DNA of 64,000 nt, taken from positions 1 through 64,000 of the forward strand of contig JAEINR010000021.1 of assembly GCA_016342325.1 (NCBI GenBank). The letters run 5' to 3'. The position numbers and the translations under genes were made by a program. Positions 15,738 to 24,428 of the stretch are shown here, one piece after another. The notes under the pieces are model-generated. The model searched no databases and was not told where the DNA came from. It saw only the letters and a list, made by a program, of their open reading frames with translations. Position 1 is the first letter of the stretch. Each line of letters begins with the position of its first letter. Source of the DNA: Desulfobacterium sp. (GTDB lineage Bacteria > Desulfobacterota > Desulfobacteria > Desulfobacterales > Desulfobacteraceae).

Positions 15738-16439
15738 TTATCGCCAGACCCTGCTTCCTCCTTTGCCCAGGGTGTTTTCATGGATAAGGATAAACCGATT
15801 GATGAAAAAGTAGATCATATGGATGAACCTAGTAAAGGGAAGGGCCATGATCATGATCTCTCCCGAGACCACGTGGGCGGAAATCATGATGTCGTAATTG
15901 CCGATCTGGTGGCAGGCAAGAATGCCGGTCAGGAAGGGCGCGGCAACCATCAACAGCATCAGGAAATCCGAGGGGGTGGTGATCGCCCTGACCTGGGGGA
16001 CCAGGAGCCTCCTTGCGAGGAAGAAAACGCAGCAGGCCAGAACCACCAGAATCAGGCAATCGGTGGCACCCTCCGAAAGGCTCGGAAAGCTGATTCCCAT
16101 GGAGAGGTCCAGGAGGATGTTGTGTGCAAGGACAATAAAGGGGGTCAGGAGAAGGGTTACGTGGAAGATGGTGGTGGTGAGCATCATACCCGGATCCCTG
16201 CCGAACACCGTGAGCCGGAACATGGCGAACCGATAGGACAGGCTATTTCTATCCAGGATCTCCGGCTCTCTTTTCCGGGTAAGGTCGGTCTTTTGTTGAT
16301 ACCTGGGATGTCTGGCCCTTGATTTGCTGAGGCTGTAAAATGCGATGACCTGGTAGAGGGTGCCAGCAAAAAAACATATGAATGAAAACCAGACCATGGG
16401 ACCATTGATAAAATCGAAAATGCGCACGGCAATCTCCAT
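15738..16439 (-). CDS. NarI/HdrE-like cytochrome b membrane subunit
   Basis: Predicted heme-b quinone-interacting membrane protein, 233 residues, with about five hydrophobic segments. Candidate heme ligands are His in IFHVTLLLTPFIVLAHN and in ISAHVVSGEIMIMALPFTRFIHM. The layout matches the gamma subunits of respiratory nitrate reductase and related TmcC/DsrM-type proteins that couple quinol oxidation to iron-sulfur partners. It heads an operon with the HdrC-like ferredoxin and MetV. The catalytic enzyme that would use these electrons is not encoded nearby. Confidence 0.8.
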   Translation of the reverse strand: MEIAVRIFDFINGPMVWFSFICFFAGTLYQVIAFYSLSKSRARHPRYQQKTDLTRKREPEILDRNSLSYRFAMFRLTVFGRDPGMMLTTTIFHVTLLLTPFIVLAHNILLDLSMGISFPSLSEGATDCLILVVLACCVFFLARRLLVPQVRAITTPSDFLMLLMVAAPFLTGILACHQIGNYDIMISAHVVSGEIMIMALPFTRFIHMIYFFINRFILIHENTLGKGGSRVWR

Positions 16440-16687
16440 ATGTTAAGTGGTTCGGCTGGGTGGAGCAATGGATGGCTGCTGGGGTAAAATCCTAAATCAT
16501 TCTATCTATCTCAATAAATCCATCTACCTCAATAAATGAATAGTATGAAACATTTTTTTGGGCAAGTAAAGTCCTTCTTTGATAAAAAAGGATACCTTTG
16601 ATATAAAAAGGAAGCCGGGATTCTGGCGGTTCTGGTGTGGAGACGTAGATGCGGGTGTGACATATAATCAGTAGTAAGGGGAATGCG
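16440..16687. repeat. Divergent intergenic region with 18-bp tandem repeat
   Basis: This 248-bp region separates the cytochrome b operon from the DUF1456 gene and should hold both promoters. It contains a near-perfect tandem repeat at 16502-16537 (CTATCTATCTCAATAAAT, then CCATCTACCTCAATAAAT). A second AT-rich pair of CCTTTTTTATCAAAG-like units, read on the minus strand, lies near 16570-16615. No gene is seen in it. Confidence 0.5.
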
Positions 16688-17152
16688 ATGATGACAAACA
16701 ACGATATATTGCGAATGTTCAGATATGCCATGGATATCGGTGACGCAAAGGTGAGTGCGGTATTCGCCCTTGCAGGCCGGGATGTGGATGAAGAAACGAT
16801 CAAGACCCTGCTTAAAAAAGAGGATGAGGAGGGCTATGTTGACCTTGATAACACGCTCATGGAGGCGTTCCTGGACGGGTTTATCCTCCACGAGCGGGGT
16901 CCCAGGCAGGAGGGTGGCAGGCCGGCTCTCCAAGAGGCCCTGACCAACAATGTCGTTCTGAAGAAGTTGAGGATCGGCCTGAACTTTAAGGAGGATGATA
17001 TGATCGAGATCTTCCGGCTCGCAGGAAAGGATGTTTCAAAAGCCATGCTCTCGGCCCTGTTCAGGAAAAAGGGGCATAAAAATTATAAAGAGTGCGGGGA
17101 TCAGTTCCTGAGGAATTTCCTGAAAGGACTTGCCCTGAAATATCGGGGGTAA
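16688..17152 (+). CDS. DUF1456 family (YehS-like) protein
   Basis: Cytoplasmic protein of 154 residues made of two similar DUF1456 halves, a pattern seen in E. coli YehS. The first half begins TNNDILRMFRYAMDIGDAKV and the second NNVVLKKLRIGLNFKEDDMI. Each is followed by an AGRDV/AGKDV-type turn and an L(F/L)(K/R)KEDE or FRKKGHK segment. The function of the family is not established. It is a single gene, with the cobalamin riboswitch unit starting about 60 bp after its stop. AAGGGG precedes the ATG. Confidence 0.85.
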   Translation: MMTNNDILRMFRYAMDIGDAKVSAVFALAGRDVDEETIKTLLKKEDEEGYVDLDNTLMEAFLDGFILHERGPRQEGGRPALQEALTNNVVLKKLRIGLNFKEDDMIEIFRLAGKDVSKAMLSALFRKKGHKNYKECGDQFLRNFLKGLALKYRG

Positions 17153-17213
17153 GGCGTTTTATTTCACGGGTTTTTACTTGCTTTTTTCTTTCAAACAAGC
17201 CTATTAAACATCC

Positions 17214-17407
17214 ATCAGGTGCTCCTGAAGGGAGCTAAGAGGGAATTCCGTGTGAATCGGAAACGGGCCCGCCGCTGTATTTGATGACGAAAGCCGCAAC
17301 AATGCCACTGTTGTTCGTGTGACGGGAAGGCGCGGTGATTAGGTTCTTAACTTTGATTCTGGCTTGTCCAGGTTAAGATAAGTCAAGAGTCAGAAGACCT
17401 GCCTGAT
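17214..17407 (+). ncRNA. Cobalamin riboswitch
   Basis: Adenosylcobalamin-binding 5' leader RNA. The diagnostic blocks occur in order: AGGTGCTCCTGAAGGGAGCT, AAGAGGGAA, CGGGCCCGCCGCTGTA, the B12 box as AATGCCACTG, GGGAAGGCG, then AGTCAGAAGACCTGCC. It lies upstream of a TonB-dependent receptor, and ends 134 bp before that gene's ATG. Between them is a terminator hairpin that can serve as expression platform. The variable arm holds CTTAAC...GTTAAG with CTGG-CTTGT-CCAG inside, resembling the dispersed 75-bp repeat. Confidence 0.93.
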
Positions 17408-17467
17408 ATTAGAGGTGCTTTTCCGTGGAAAAGGATGCACTGTCAGATCTTGAGGAAAGATAGGGAT

Positions 17468-17504
17468 GCCCCGGATCGATTATAAATCGGTCTGGGGCTT
17501 TTTT
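17468..17504 (+). terminator. Rho-independent terminator of the cobalamin riboswitch
   Basis: GCCCCGGATCGAT and AATCGGTCTGGGGC form a long stem, followed at once by TTTTTT. It stands between the aptamer and the receptor gene and is the likely off-state when cobalamin is bound. Confidence 0.8.
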
Positions 17505-17541
17505 GTTCCCTGGGCCCTAGGATTTGAAAAGGAATTGTAAG

Positions 17542-19668
17542 ATGAAAGCAGCTAACGTTATGTCCCGGCTGACAACGGTCTCTCTCCTGTCCCTTCTGCT
17601 TTTCGGCGGAAGCGTTGGCACAGGCTTTAGTGCGGTGATCGACACCACGGTTCATGAGCTTGAAGAGGTGGTTGTCACCGCCACAAACCAGATGAAGGTG
17701 GTGGACACCCCCGCCAGTATTTCCATCATCACGGCTGAAGAGCTTGAACAGATGGGCGCAAATAATATCATTGAAGCGCTTCGGAAAATTCCCGGGGTGA
17801 ATGACACCAGCGCCAAGGATTCCGCCATCACCATCCGGGGGAACAGGAGCGCCATGGCTGGCGGCCCTGTGATCCTCATCGACGGCATTCCCCAGAAAGT
17901 GGGGGACTACCAGTATGACGAGTTCAGCTTTATCCCGGTCTCCCAGATAGAGCGGATCGAGGTGCTGCGGTCGGCAGGCATTGCTTACGGACCCGGGGCG
18001 GCCCGGGGCGTGATCAACATCATCAGCAAAAAAGGGGACGCAGATGGCGCCTTTGGGTTTGACGGCGGCGTCTCCTACGGCTCCTGGAACACCCACAACG
18101 AATATGCCGGAATCTCCGGCGGGAAAAACAGCTGGGATTACTATTTAAACGCCACCAATTACCATACGGACGGGTATGAGGATGAAGAGACCGACCGGAA
18201 CTCCGCCCTGTTTCGTGTCGGATATACGATCCCGGACGGCACCCGCATCGGCCTTAAGGGAAATTTCATGAAACGGGACTCTGACTTTGCCTACGGGTTT
18301 GTGAAAAAGGGGTGGCACCTGGAGAATTATCGCGATAAGAGCCATTTTCCCAAGAGCGAAACCGATCCGACCCTGTGGTGGCACACGGAAAAAGAGCAGG
18401 AGGAGTCCACCCTTGCCCTGGAAATTTCCCAGCGGACCGAGAGCCATTTCTACGACGCGTCTCTCTCCTGGACCGGGTATGATGAGGATTACGGGGACCT
18501 TCACTACCTTAAGGTGAGCCCCAAGAAGATCTACCAGGATGATAAGAACCAGGATACCTATGCGTTTACCGCCTCGGGCGGGTGTCACCTGGATTTGGGT
18601 TCGGTGGGCTACACCCCCACCGTGGGCGTTAATTTCGAGCAGATGAAGTTCGACCAGACACGGGTTTATGCCAACGATGCTGGAAAGAACACCGACATGT
18701 ACGATTTCGACATTGACCAGAAACAGATGGGCCTGTTCTGGGACAACGATTTCCGCTTTGCCGAGCGGTGGGGGGTGAAGGCGGGCGGTCGCGTGGATCG
18801 CGTGGACGTGGCGTTTGAGGACCGGGTGCCCACCCGGGTGGATGAGGCCACCACCATGTTCAGCTGGATCATTGCCCCGAGCTATCATTTTTCCGACAAG
18901 GGTTCCGTCTACTTGTCCGCCGCAAGAAACTATTGGTATCCCACCCCCCGGTATTATGCCTGGGCTGCTGAAAAGGGCGGGGATATCAACCGTCCCGAAG
19001 ACCTCAAGCCCGAGGAGTCCATCACCTATGAGGCCGGGTACAAGCATATGTTTTCCAAGATGCTGACCATTAACCTCACCACCTATTATGCGTTTTACAA
19101 CGACAAGTTCTCCACGGTGTACGCCCCGGGCGAGACCACGTCAAAGGGGCAGAAGAATGTGGGGGATGCCGAGGCAAGGGGAATCGAGGTGGAGCTGGAC
19201 GGCCGGTTGAACCGCTTCTTTGGTTATCGGTTCTCCGGGGCGATCCAGGATATCGAGTGGACCTCCGGCCAGATGAGTGTTTACCTGCATCCGTCGGACA
19301 AAAAGTCGCTCCAGGCGCTTGACGGGTATCAGATCTACGATATCCCGGAGTTGAGCTATGTTGTGGGGCTTGATTTCTATCCCATGGCGGGACTCAAGCT
19401 CAGTGCCGACGTCAACTACACCGGCTCCAAGTATGTGGATTACCTGAACCGTATCGAGTATGAGAGCAAGACTACCCTGGATCTGTATCTTTCCTATACC
19501 CGGAACAACTGGAGATACTGGGTCAGCGGCAAGAACGTGTTTGACGAGGAGATTGAACGGGTGAGCAACAGCACCGGAAACCTGACCGGTCCGGACGGCG
19601 AGTATGACAATGCCTATTATGTCCAGGACGGTGCCTATGTTGAGGCGGGGGTGAGTTACCGTTTCTAA
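17542..19668 (+). CDS. TonB-dependent outer-membrane receptor, probably for cobalamin or a corrinoid
   Basis: Outer-membrane beta-barrel that imports a scarce ligand using TonB energy. The track starts at a TTG (17524). The ATG at 17542 follows AAGGA and begins a signal peptide (MKAANVMSRLTTVSLLSLLL, cleavage near GFSA). A TonB box-like EEVVVTATN follows, then the plug domain (~50-160: PASISIITAEEL, IRGNRSAMAGGPVILIDGIP, ARGVINIISKKG) and the barrel. It ends in SYRF, the aromatic terminus needed for outer-membrane insertion. At 708 residues it is of normal size. Control by a cobalamin riboswitch makes corrinoid uptake the likely job. No BtuFCD or TonB-ExbBD genes are nearby. Confidence 0.88.
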   Translation: MKAANVMSRLTTVSLLSLLLFGGSVGTGFSAVIDTTVHELEEVVVTATNQMKVVDTPASISIITAEELEQMGANNIIEALRKIPGVNDTSAKDSAITIRGNRSAMAGGPVILIDGIPQKVGDYQYDEFSFIPVSQIERIEVLRSAGIAYGPGAARGVINIISKKGDADGAFGFDGGVSYGSWNTHNEYAGISGGKNSWDYYLNATNYHTDGYEDEETDRNSALFRVGYTIPDGTRIGLKGNFMKRDSDFAYGFVKKGWHLENYRDKSHFPKSETDPTLWWHTEKEQEESTLALEISQRTESHFYDASLSWTGYDEDYGDLHYLKVSPKKIYQDDKNQDTYAFTASGGCHLDLGSVGYTPTVGVNFEQMKFDQTRVYANDAGKNTDMYDFDIDQKQMGLFWDNDFRFAERWGVKAGGRVDRVDVAFEDRVPTRVDEATTMFSWIIAPSYHFSDKGSVYLSAARNYWYPTPRYYAWAAEKGGDINRPEDLKPEESITYEAGYKHMFSKMLTINLTTYYAFYNDKFSTVYAPGETTSKGQKNVGDAEARGIEVELDGRLNRFFGYRFSGAIQDIEWTSGQMSVYLHPSDKKSLQALDGYQIYDIPELSYVVGLDFYPMAGLKLSADVNYTGSKYVDYLNRIEYESKTTLDLYLSYTRNNWRYWVSGKNVFDEEIERVSNSTGNLTGPDGEYDNAYYVQDGAYVEAGVSYRF

Positions 19669-19723
19669 CTTTTTTGCTTTGATTGTCGTGGTGTCCCGGC
19701 AAGGGAATCAGGCGATAAAACCA

Positions 19724-19756
19724 AAGCAGGGGATCCCTTTGGGGGATCCCCTGCTT
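19724..19756. terminator. Strong hairpin between the TonB receptor and uraA
   Basis: AAGCAGGGGATCC and GGATCCCCTGCTT are perfect 13-bp arms with a 7-nt loop, placed between two convergent genes. T-runs are weak on both sides, so it may act together with Rho or as a 3'-end stabiliser. Confidence 0.6.
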
Positions 19757-19796
19757 GTCATGCTTTCAACTAACTCCCCCAAACGGTTGGGTAAAA

Positions 19797-21086
19797 TCAA
19801 TGGGCCGGGGGAGTGTTTTTTCGATTCCTGTCGCTGCTTTCTGTGTTGTTCCTGGGCAGGATCAGGTTCATGGCCACCCCGAGGATGCCGGCAAGGCCGA
19901 TGCCCTGGAGGCTGAATTCTCCTGTGGAAAAGCTCATGCCGCCGATGCCGAACACAAGGATTAGGCCCACGATGGAAAGGTTTCTCGCCTCTGTGAGATC
20001 TTCACCGGATTTGACAAGGGTGTTGAGTCCGATCACCATGATTGCACCAAAGAGAAGGAGCATGATGCCGCCCATGACCGGGGTGGGGATGGTCTGGAGC
20101 AGGGTGCCGAATTTGCCGACAAATGCCAGGAGCATCGCCGCAATGGCGGCCCAGGTCATGACGGCCGGGTTAAACACCCGGGTCAGGGCAACAGCCCCGG
20201 TGACTTCGGAATAGGTGGTGTTGGGTGGTCCGCCCAGGAAGGATGCAAGGGCTGTTGCAACGCCGTCCCCCAGCATGGTGTTCTGGATGCCCGGATCTTC
20301 GACATAGTCTTTTCCCGTGACGCCGCTGATGGCCAGGACATCGCCGAAGTGCTCGATGGCAGGCGCAATGGCAATGGGAACGATGTAAAAAATGGCCTGG
20401 AGGTTCCACTCGGGAAAGGTGAAGTTGGGCATGGCCAGCCAGGGCGCTGCTGAAATGGGTGAAAAGTCCACGATCCCGAAGATAAGGGAGAGGACGTAGC
20501 CTGCAATGATGCCGCAGAGGATGGGGATCAGCCGAAGAATACCCTTGCCGAGGATGGAGACCAGCACGGTTACGGCCAGGGAGGTCAGCGAGATGATCAT
20601 GGCTGTTTTTTCAGGAAACAGGACAAAGGAGCCGTCCCCTGTTTTTCCCATGGCCATGTGCACTGCCACCGGCGCCAGGATCAGGCCGATTACCATGATA
20701 ACAGGTCCCGTGACAACCGGGGGAAGTACCCGTTTGATGATGCCGCTTCCCTGCCATCGGATGAGAAAACTCAACAGGATGTAAACAACGCCTGCAGCAC
20801 ACAGGCCGCACATGGTGCCCGGGATACCCCAGGTCTGAACGCCGTACATGATGGGGGGAATGAAGGCAAAGGAGGAGGCCAGGAATATTGGGATTTTTCC
20901 TTTGGTGATGACCTGGAAGACCAGGGTTCCGGCGCCTGCGGTGAAAAGTGCTACGTTCGGGTTAAGGCCTGTGAGTAGCGGTACCAGTACCAGTGCCCCA
21001 AATGCCACAAATAGCATCTGTGCCCCTAGCAGGGCGTCCTTAATTCGAAAATTGTATTCTGTTGATGAATTGGTGCTCTCCGACAT
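19797..21086 (-). CDS. uraA: Uracil/xanthine permease (NAT/NCS2 family, UraA type)
   Basis: Inner-membrane symporter that takes up uracil with protons. The protein has 429 residues, 12-14 hydrophobic segments, and the conserved NAT region LGDGVATALASFLGGPPNTT followed by YSEVTGAVALTRV. An acidic pair at AIAPAIEHFGDV is also typical. AGGAGGAGACC precedes the ATG. It follows upp in the same direction at 137 bp, so the pair makes a uracil uptake and salvage unit. Confidence 0.92.
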   Translation of the reverse strand: MSESTNSSTEYNFRIKDALLGAQMLFVAFGALVLVPLLTGLNPNVALFTAGAGTLVFQVITKGKIPIFLASSFAFIPPIMYGVQTWGIPGTMCGLCAAGVVYILLSFLIRWQGSGIIKRVLPPVVTGPVIMVIGLILAPVAVHMAMGKTGDGSFVLFPEKTAMIISLTSLAVTVLVSILGKGILRLIPILCGIIAGYVLSLIFGIVDFSPISAAPWLAMPNFTFPEWNLQAIFYIVPIAIAPAIEHFGDVLAISGVTGKDYVEDPGIQNTMLGDGVATALASFLGGPPNTTYSEVTGAVALTRVFNPAVMTWAAIAAMLLAFVGKFGTLLQTIPTPVMGGIMLLLFGAIMVIGLNTLVKSGEDLTEARNLSIVGLILVFGIGGMSFSTGEFSLQGIGLAGILGVAMNLILPRNNTESSDRNRKNTPPAH

Positions 21087-21186
21087 GCTCTAGGTCTCCT
21101 CCTTGTATTAAAAATTTATATGAAACGCTCTCCAAGGTAATGTGATCCTAGGAGTTGGCTCCGCGTCTTTGACCCATTTTCCGTTG

Positions 21187-21217
21187 TGGCCGAAATGCAA
21201 ATGCCATGTTTCGGCCA
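21187..21217 (-). promoter_or_regulatory. Hairpin between upp and uraA
   Basis: TGGCCGAAA and TTTCGGCCA are perfect 9-bp arms just after the upp stop. No T-run follows on the minus strand. It may protect the upp 3' end or tune read-through into uraA. Confidence 0.5.
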
Positions 21218-21223
21218 TGCCGG

Positions 21224-21850
21224 TTATTTGGTGCCAAATATCTTGTCGCCGGCATCACCTAACCCGGGAAGGATATACCCGACTTCGTTGAGGCGCTCGT
21301 CAACGGCCGCCACATAGATGTCCACATCCGGGTGTGCCTCCTCGATTCTTTTGATTCCCTCGGGGGCGGCCACCAGGAAGAGTCCCTTGATCCTTGTGCA
21401 GCCCGCTTTTTTCAACAGATCGATGGTGGCAAGCAGGGTGCCGCCGGTGGCCAGCATGGGGTCGAGGATCAGGGCGATCCGTTTATCCATGGCGCTGGCG
21501 GTCTTGACATAGTATTCAACCGGCTGGAGGGTCTCTTCGTCCCTGTAAAACCCGACAACACTCACCTTGGCCGACGGGATCAGGTCGATCACCCCGTCCA
21601 TCATGCCAAGGCCCGCCCTGAGGATGGGCACGATGGTGATTTTCTTGCCCTTGATTCTCTGGACTTCCACAGGTCCGGCCCATCCTTCGATGGTCTTGAC
21701 CTCGGTTTCCATGTCCTTTGTCGCCTCGTAGGTGAGGAGTCGTGCCACTTCCGATGAAAGGTCTCTGAAGTCCTTGGTGGTTATCTCCTTCTGCCTCATC
21801 AGTCCTAGCTTATGCTTTATGAGTGGATGGTCTTCTACGTAGACAGCCAT
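21224..21850 (-). CDS. upp: Uracil phosphoribosyltransferase
   Basis: Salvage enzyme making UMP from uracil and PRPP. It starts [20 protein letters not shown], the usual N-terminus. It has [14 protein letters not shown], the PRPP loop [20 protein letters not shown] and the uracil-binding C-terminal [18 protein letters not shown]. The length of 208 residues is standard. GGAGGAGAC precedes the ATG. It is divergent from priA and is followed by uraA. Confidence 0.96.
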   Translation of the reverse strand: MAVYVEDHPLIKHKLGLMRQKEITTKDFRDLSSEVARLLTYEATKDMETEVKTIEGWAGPVEVQRIKGKKITIVPILRAGLGMMDGVIDLIPSAKVSVVGFYRDEETLQPVEYYVKTASAMDKRIALILDPMLATGGTLLATIDLLKKAGCTRIKGLFLVAAPEGIKRIEEAHPDVDIYVAAVDERLNEVGYILPGLGDAGDKIFGTK

Positions 21851-21986
21851 GTCTCCTCCTTAGTATTTATTGTTATAAATGTTGATCAATTGATAAATCC
21901 ACCAAGAATATGAAAATAATGGCACCATAGTCAAGAAAAATGAGTGTTGTGTTGATATTTTTTTGGTTTTGTGGTGAAAGGAGGGA

Positions 21987-24419
21987 ATGGAAAAATATAG
22001 CTATATCGAGGTTGCCGTGGCCCTGCCGGTCCATGGCACGTATACATATAAGGTTCCCCCTGGAATGGTTGCCCAGGCGACCCCGGGCATGCGGGTGCTG
22101 GTTCCCTTTGGCCGACGACGGGTGACAGGCTACGTCATTGCTCCGGGCCAGGGACCGTCAGGGTTTGAGGCAAAGCCGATCCACGAGGTGTTGGATATGG
22201 AACCCCTGTTTCCGCCGTCCATGATCCAGCTGTTTCAATGGGTTTCAGACTACTACATCCATCCGTTGGGCGAGGTGATCAAAACCGCCCTTCCCAAGGG
22301 GTTGAACCGGTACGACGTCTCCGTGGTCTCTTTGGCGGACACAGCGGAGACCCTTGATCCGTCGACCCTTTCCCCACTGGAGCAGGAGATCGTGGCCCTG
22401 TTGAAAAAACGGGGCACCCTTCCGGTGAAGAACATCCTCGGCCGGGGGAAAACACCTGCCACGGCCCTGGTGAAGCGCATGGCCAAGAAGGGCTTGATCC
22501 GGGTGGACTCCAAGCTTAAGAAAGACCAGGTTCAGATGAAGACGGAGAAGTTTATCTCCTCCACCCGCAAGAGCCGTGAAGGGGTGAAACTCTCCACCAA
22601 GCGGAAGCTGGTGTTGGATCTTGTGGAACAAAAGGGGGAGATCTCCCTCCAGAGTCTCAAGGCCGATCTTCCCACTGCCCCACGGCTGGTCAAGGTTCTA
22701 TTTGAGGCAGGTTTCCTTGGGATAACGGAACGACAGGTGTTCAGGGATCCCTTGGGGGATACTGTGGATCCGGACGTGCCGCCCCAGCTGACCGAGGAGC
22801 AGGCCCTGGTGGTGGACCAGGTGCGATCCACCATGGACAAGGGGTTCCAGCGGTTTCTTTTGTCCGGGGTCACGGGCAGCGGAAAAACCGAGGTGTACAT
22901 GCGGTTGGTGACCGACGCCATTGACCGGGGGCTGGGTGCCCTGGTGCTGGTGCCTGAGATCTCGCTTATCTCCCAGACCGAGCGTCGGTTCCGGGCGCGG
23001 TTCGGCAATAAGATTGCAGTACTCCACAGTGCCCTTTCCATGGGCGAGCACCTGGACCAGTGGAACCGCATCACCACCGGGGAGGCCACCATCGTGATCG
23101 GTGCCCGGTCATCCATCTTCGCGCCCATCAACAAGCTTGGGATCATCCTGGTGGATGAGGAACACGACACCTCCTACAAGCAGGAGACAGGCCTTCGGTA
23201 CAATGCCAGGGACATGGCCGTGGTCCGGGCTCAATTTGACGGCATTCCCGTGATCCTGGGCTCTGCCACTCCCTCTGTGCAGTCCTATTACAATGTCTGT
23301 GAAGGGCGCTTCCAGGAACTCAAGCTGGAAAAACGGGTCAACCAAAATCCCCTGCCGGAGATCGAGCTTGTGGATCTGAAGAAGTACAAGGATTTTCGGG
23401 GCCGGGAGCGGATCATCACGCCGGAGCTGTCAAAGGGGATCGCCCAGAGTCTTGAGCGGGGGGAGCAGGCCCTGATCTTCCTCAACCGGCGGGGGTTTGC
23501 CACCTATCCCGTGTGCGAATCCTGCGGGGAGCCTGTGAAGTGCCGGTTCTGTGATCTCACCATGACGCTGCACATGGACCGAAATGAGTTCCGTTGCCAT
23601 TTGTGCGGGTTCAGCATCTCCATGAATACGCGCTGTCCCAGTTGCGACGCCAAAAAGATCAAGCCCCTGGGATTTGGCACGGAACGGATCGAAAGCATGC
23701 TCCAGATCCTGTTTCCGGACGCCCGGGTGGCACGGCTTGACCAGGATACCAGCAGTAAAAAAGGGGCCATGGTTTCGATCCTGAAAAAGGTGAAGCACCG
23801 GACCGTGGATATCATCGTGGGTACCCAGATGCTGGCCAAGGGCCATGATTTTCCTTTTATTACCTTGGTGGGGGTGATCTGCGCAGATCTTTCCCTGAAC
23901 TTTCCCGATTTCCGGGCAGGAGAAAGGACTTTTCAGCTTTTGGCCCAGGTGGCGGGCCGTGCCGGCCGGGGGGATCGAAAGGGCAGGGTGGTGATGCAGA
24001 CCTATAACCCGGAACACTTCAGCATTGAGGCGGCCAAGAACCAGGATTTCATCGAGTTCTATCACAAGGATCTGCCCTTTCGAAAGGGGCTCTCCTATCC
24101 GCCCTTTTCCAGGATCATCCAGCTGAAGATCACAAGCACGGACAAGGAAAAGGTGAAACAGCACGCCCTGTTGGTGGGGGAGGTCTGCAAAAAGATGCTT
24201 GATAAAGATACGGAAAACGGGCATTTTATCCAGGTCCTGGGTCCCATTGAGGCGGGCATTCCAAAGATCGCCCTGCGGTACCGATGGCAGATCTTGTTGA
24301 AAAGTGTCTCGGCAAGCCTGTTGAACCGGCTTGTCAAGGCCATGGTCGCGGAGAAGAAAGCCTTTGCCAACAAGGATGTAAAGGTTTCAATTGATGTGGA
24401 TCCCTATTACATGATGTAG
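21987..24419 (+). CDS. priA: Primosomal protein N' (replication restart helicase PriA)
   Basis: 3'-5' DNA helicase that reloads the replisome at stalled forks. The N-terminal 3'-DNA-binding domain (~1-110) has YIHPLGEVIKTALPKG. The helicase core has Walker A SGVTGSGKTEVYMRL near residue 290, DEEHDTSYKQ and the later QMLAKGHDFP motif. Zinc-binding cysteines lie at CESCGEPVKCRFCD and CHLCG...CPSCD. The length is 810 residues, a normal size. GGAGGGA precedes the ATG. The glutamine amidotransferase gene starts 9 bp after the stop. Confidence 0.95.
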   Translation: MEKYSYIEVAVALPVHGTYTYKVPPGMVAQATPGMRVLVPFGRRRVTGYVIAPGQGPSGFEAKPIHEVLDMEPLFPPSMIQLFQWVSDYYIHPLGEVIKTALPKGLNRYDVSVVSLADTAETLDPSTLSPLEQEIVALLKKRGTLPVKNILGRGKTPATALVKRMAKKGLIRVDSKLKKDQVQMKTEKFISSTRKSREGVKLSTKRKLVLDLVEQKGEISLQSLKADLPTAPRLVKVLFEAGFLGITERQVFRDPLGDTVDPDVPPQLTEEQALVVDQVRSTMDKGFQRFLLSGVTGSGKTEVYMRLVTDAIDRGLGALVLVPEISLISQTERRFRARFGNKIAVLHSALSMGEHLDQWNRITTGEATIVIGARSSIFAPINKLGIILVDEEHDTSYKQETGLRYNARDMAVVRAQFDGIPVILGSATPSVQSYYNVCEGRFQELKLEKRVNQNPLPEIELVDLKKYKDFRGRERIITPELSKGIAQSLERGEQALIFLNRRGFATYPVCESCGEPVKCRFCDLTMTLHMDRNEFRCHLCGFSISMNTRCPSCDAKKIKPLGFGTERIESMLQILFPDARVARLDQDTSSKKGAMVSILKKVKHRTVDIIVGTQMLAKGHDFPFITLVGVICADLSLNFPDFRAGERTFQLLAQVAGRAGRGDRKGRVVMQTYNPEHFSIEAAKNQDFIEFYHKDLPFRKGLSYPPFSRIIQLKITSTDKEKVKQHALLVGEVCKKMLDKDTENGHFIQVLGPIEAGIPKIALRYRWQILLKSVSASLLNRLVKAMVAEKKAFANKDVKVSIDVDPYYMM

Positions 24420-24428
24420 GAGAGGGTG

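Noticed and set aside
15730-15745. TGGCACG...-type sigma-54 promoter look-alike
   Set aside because: GG-N10-GC spacing is present, but TTGC is replaced by ATCGC and it lies on the plus strand within a minus-strand operon.
18145-19047. 300-codon minus-strand ORF
   Set aside because: Antisense to the TonB receptor barrel, without ribosome site or motif.
19681-19720. Further copy of the 75-bp repeat (CGGCAAGGGAATCAGG)
   Set aside because: Only about 15 bases agree and the 3' motif is absent, so chance similarity cannot be excluded.
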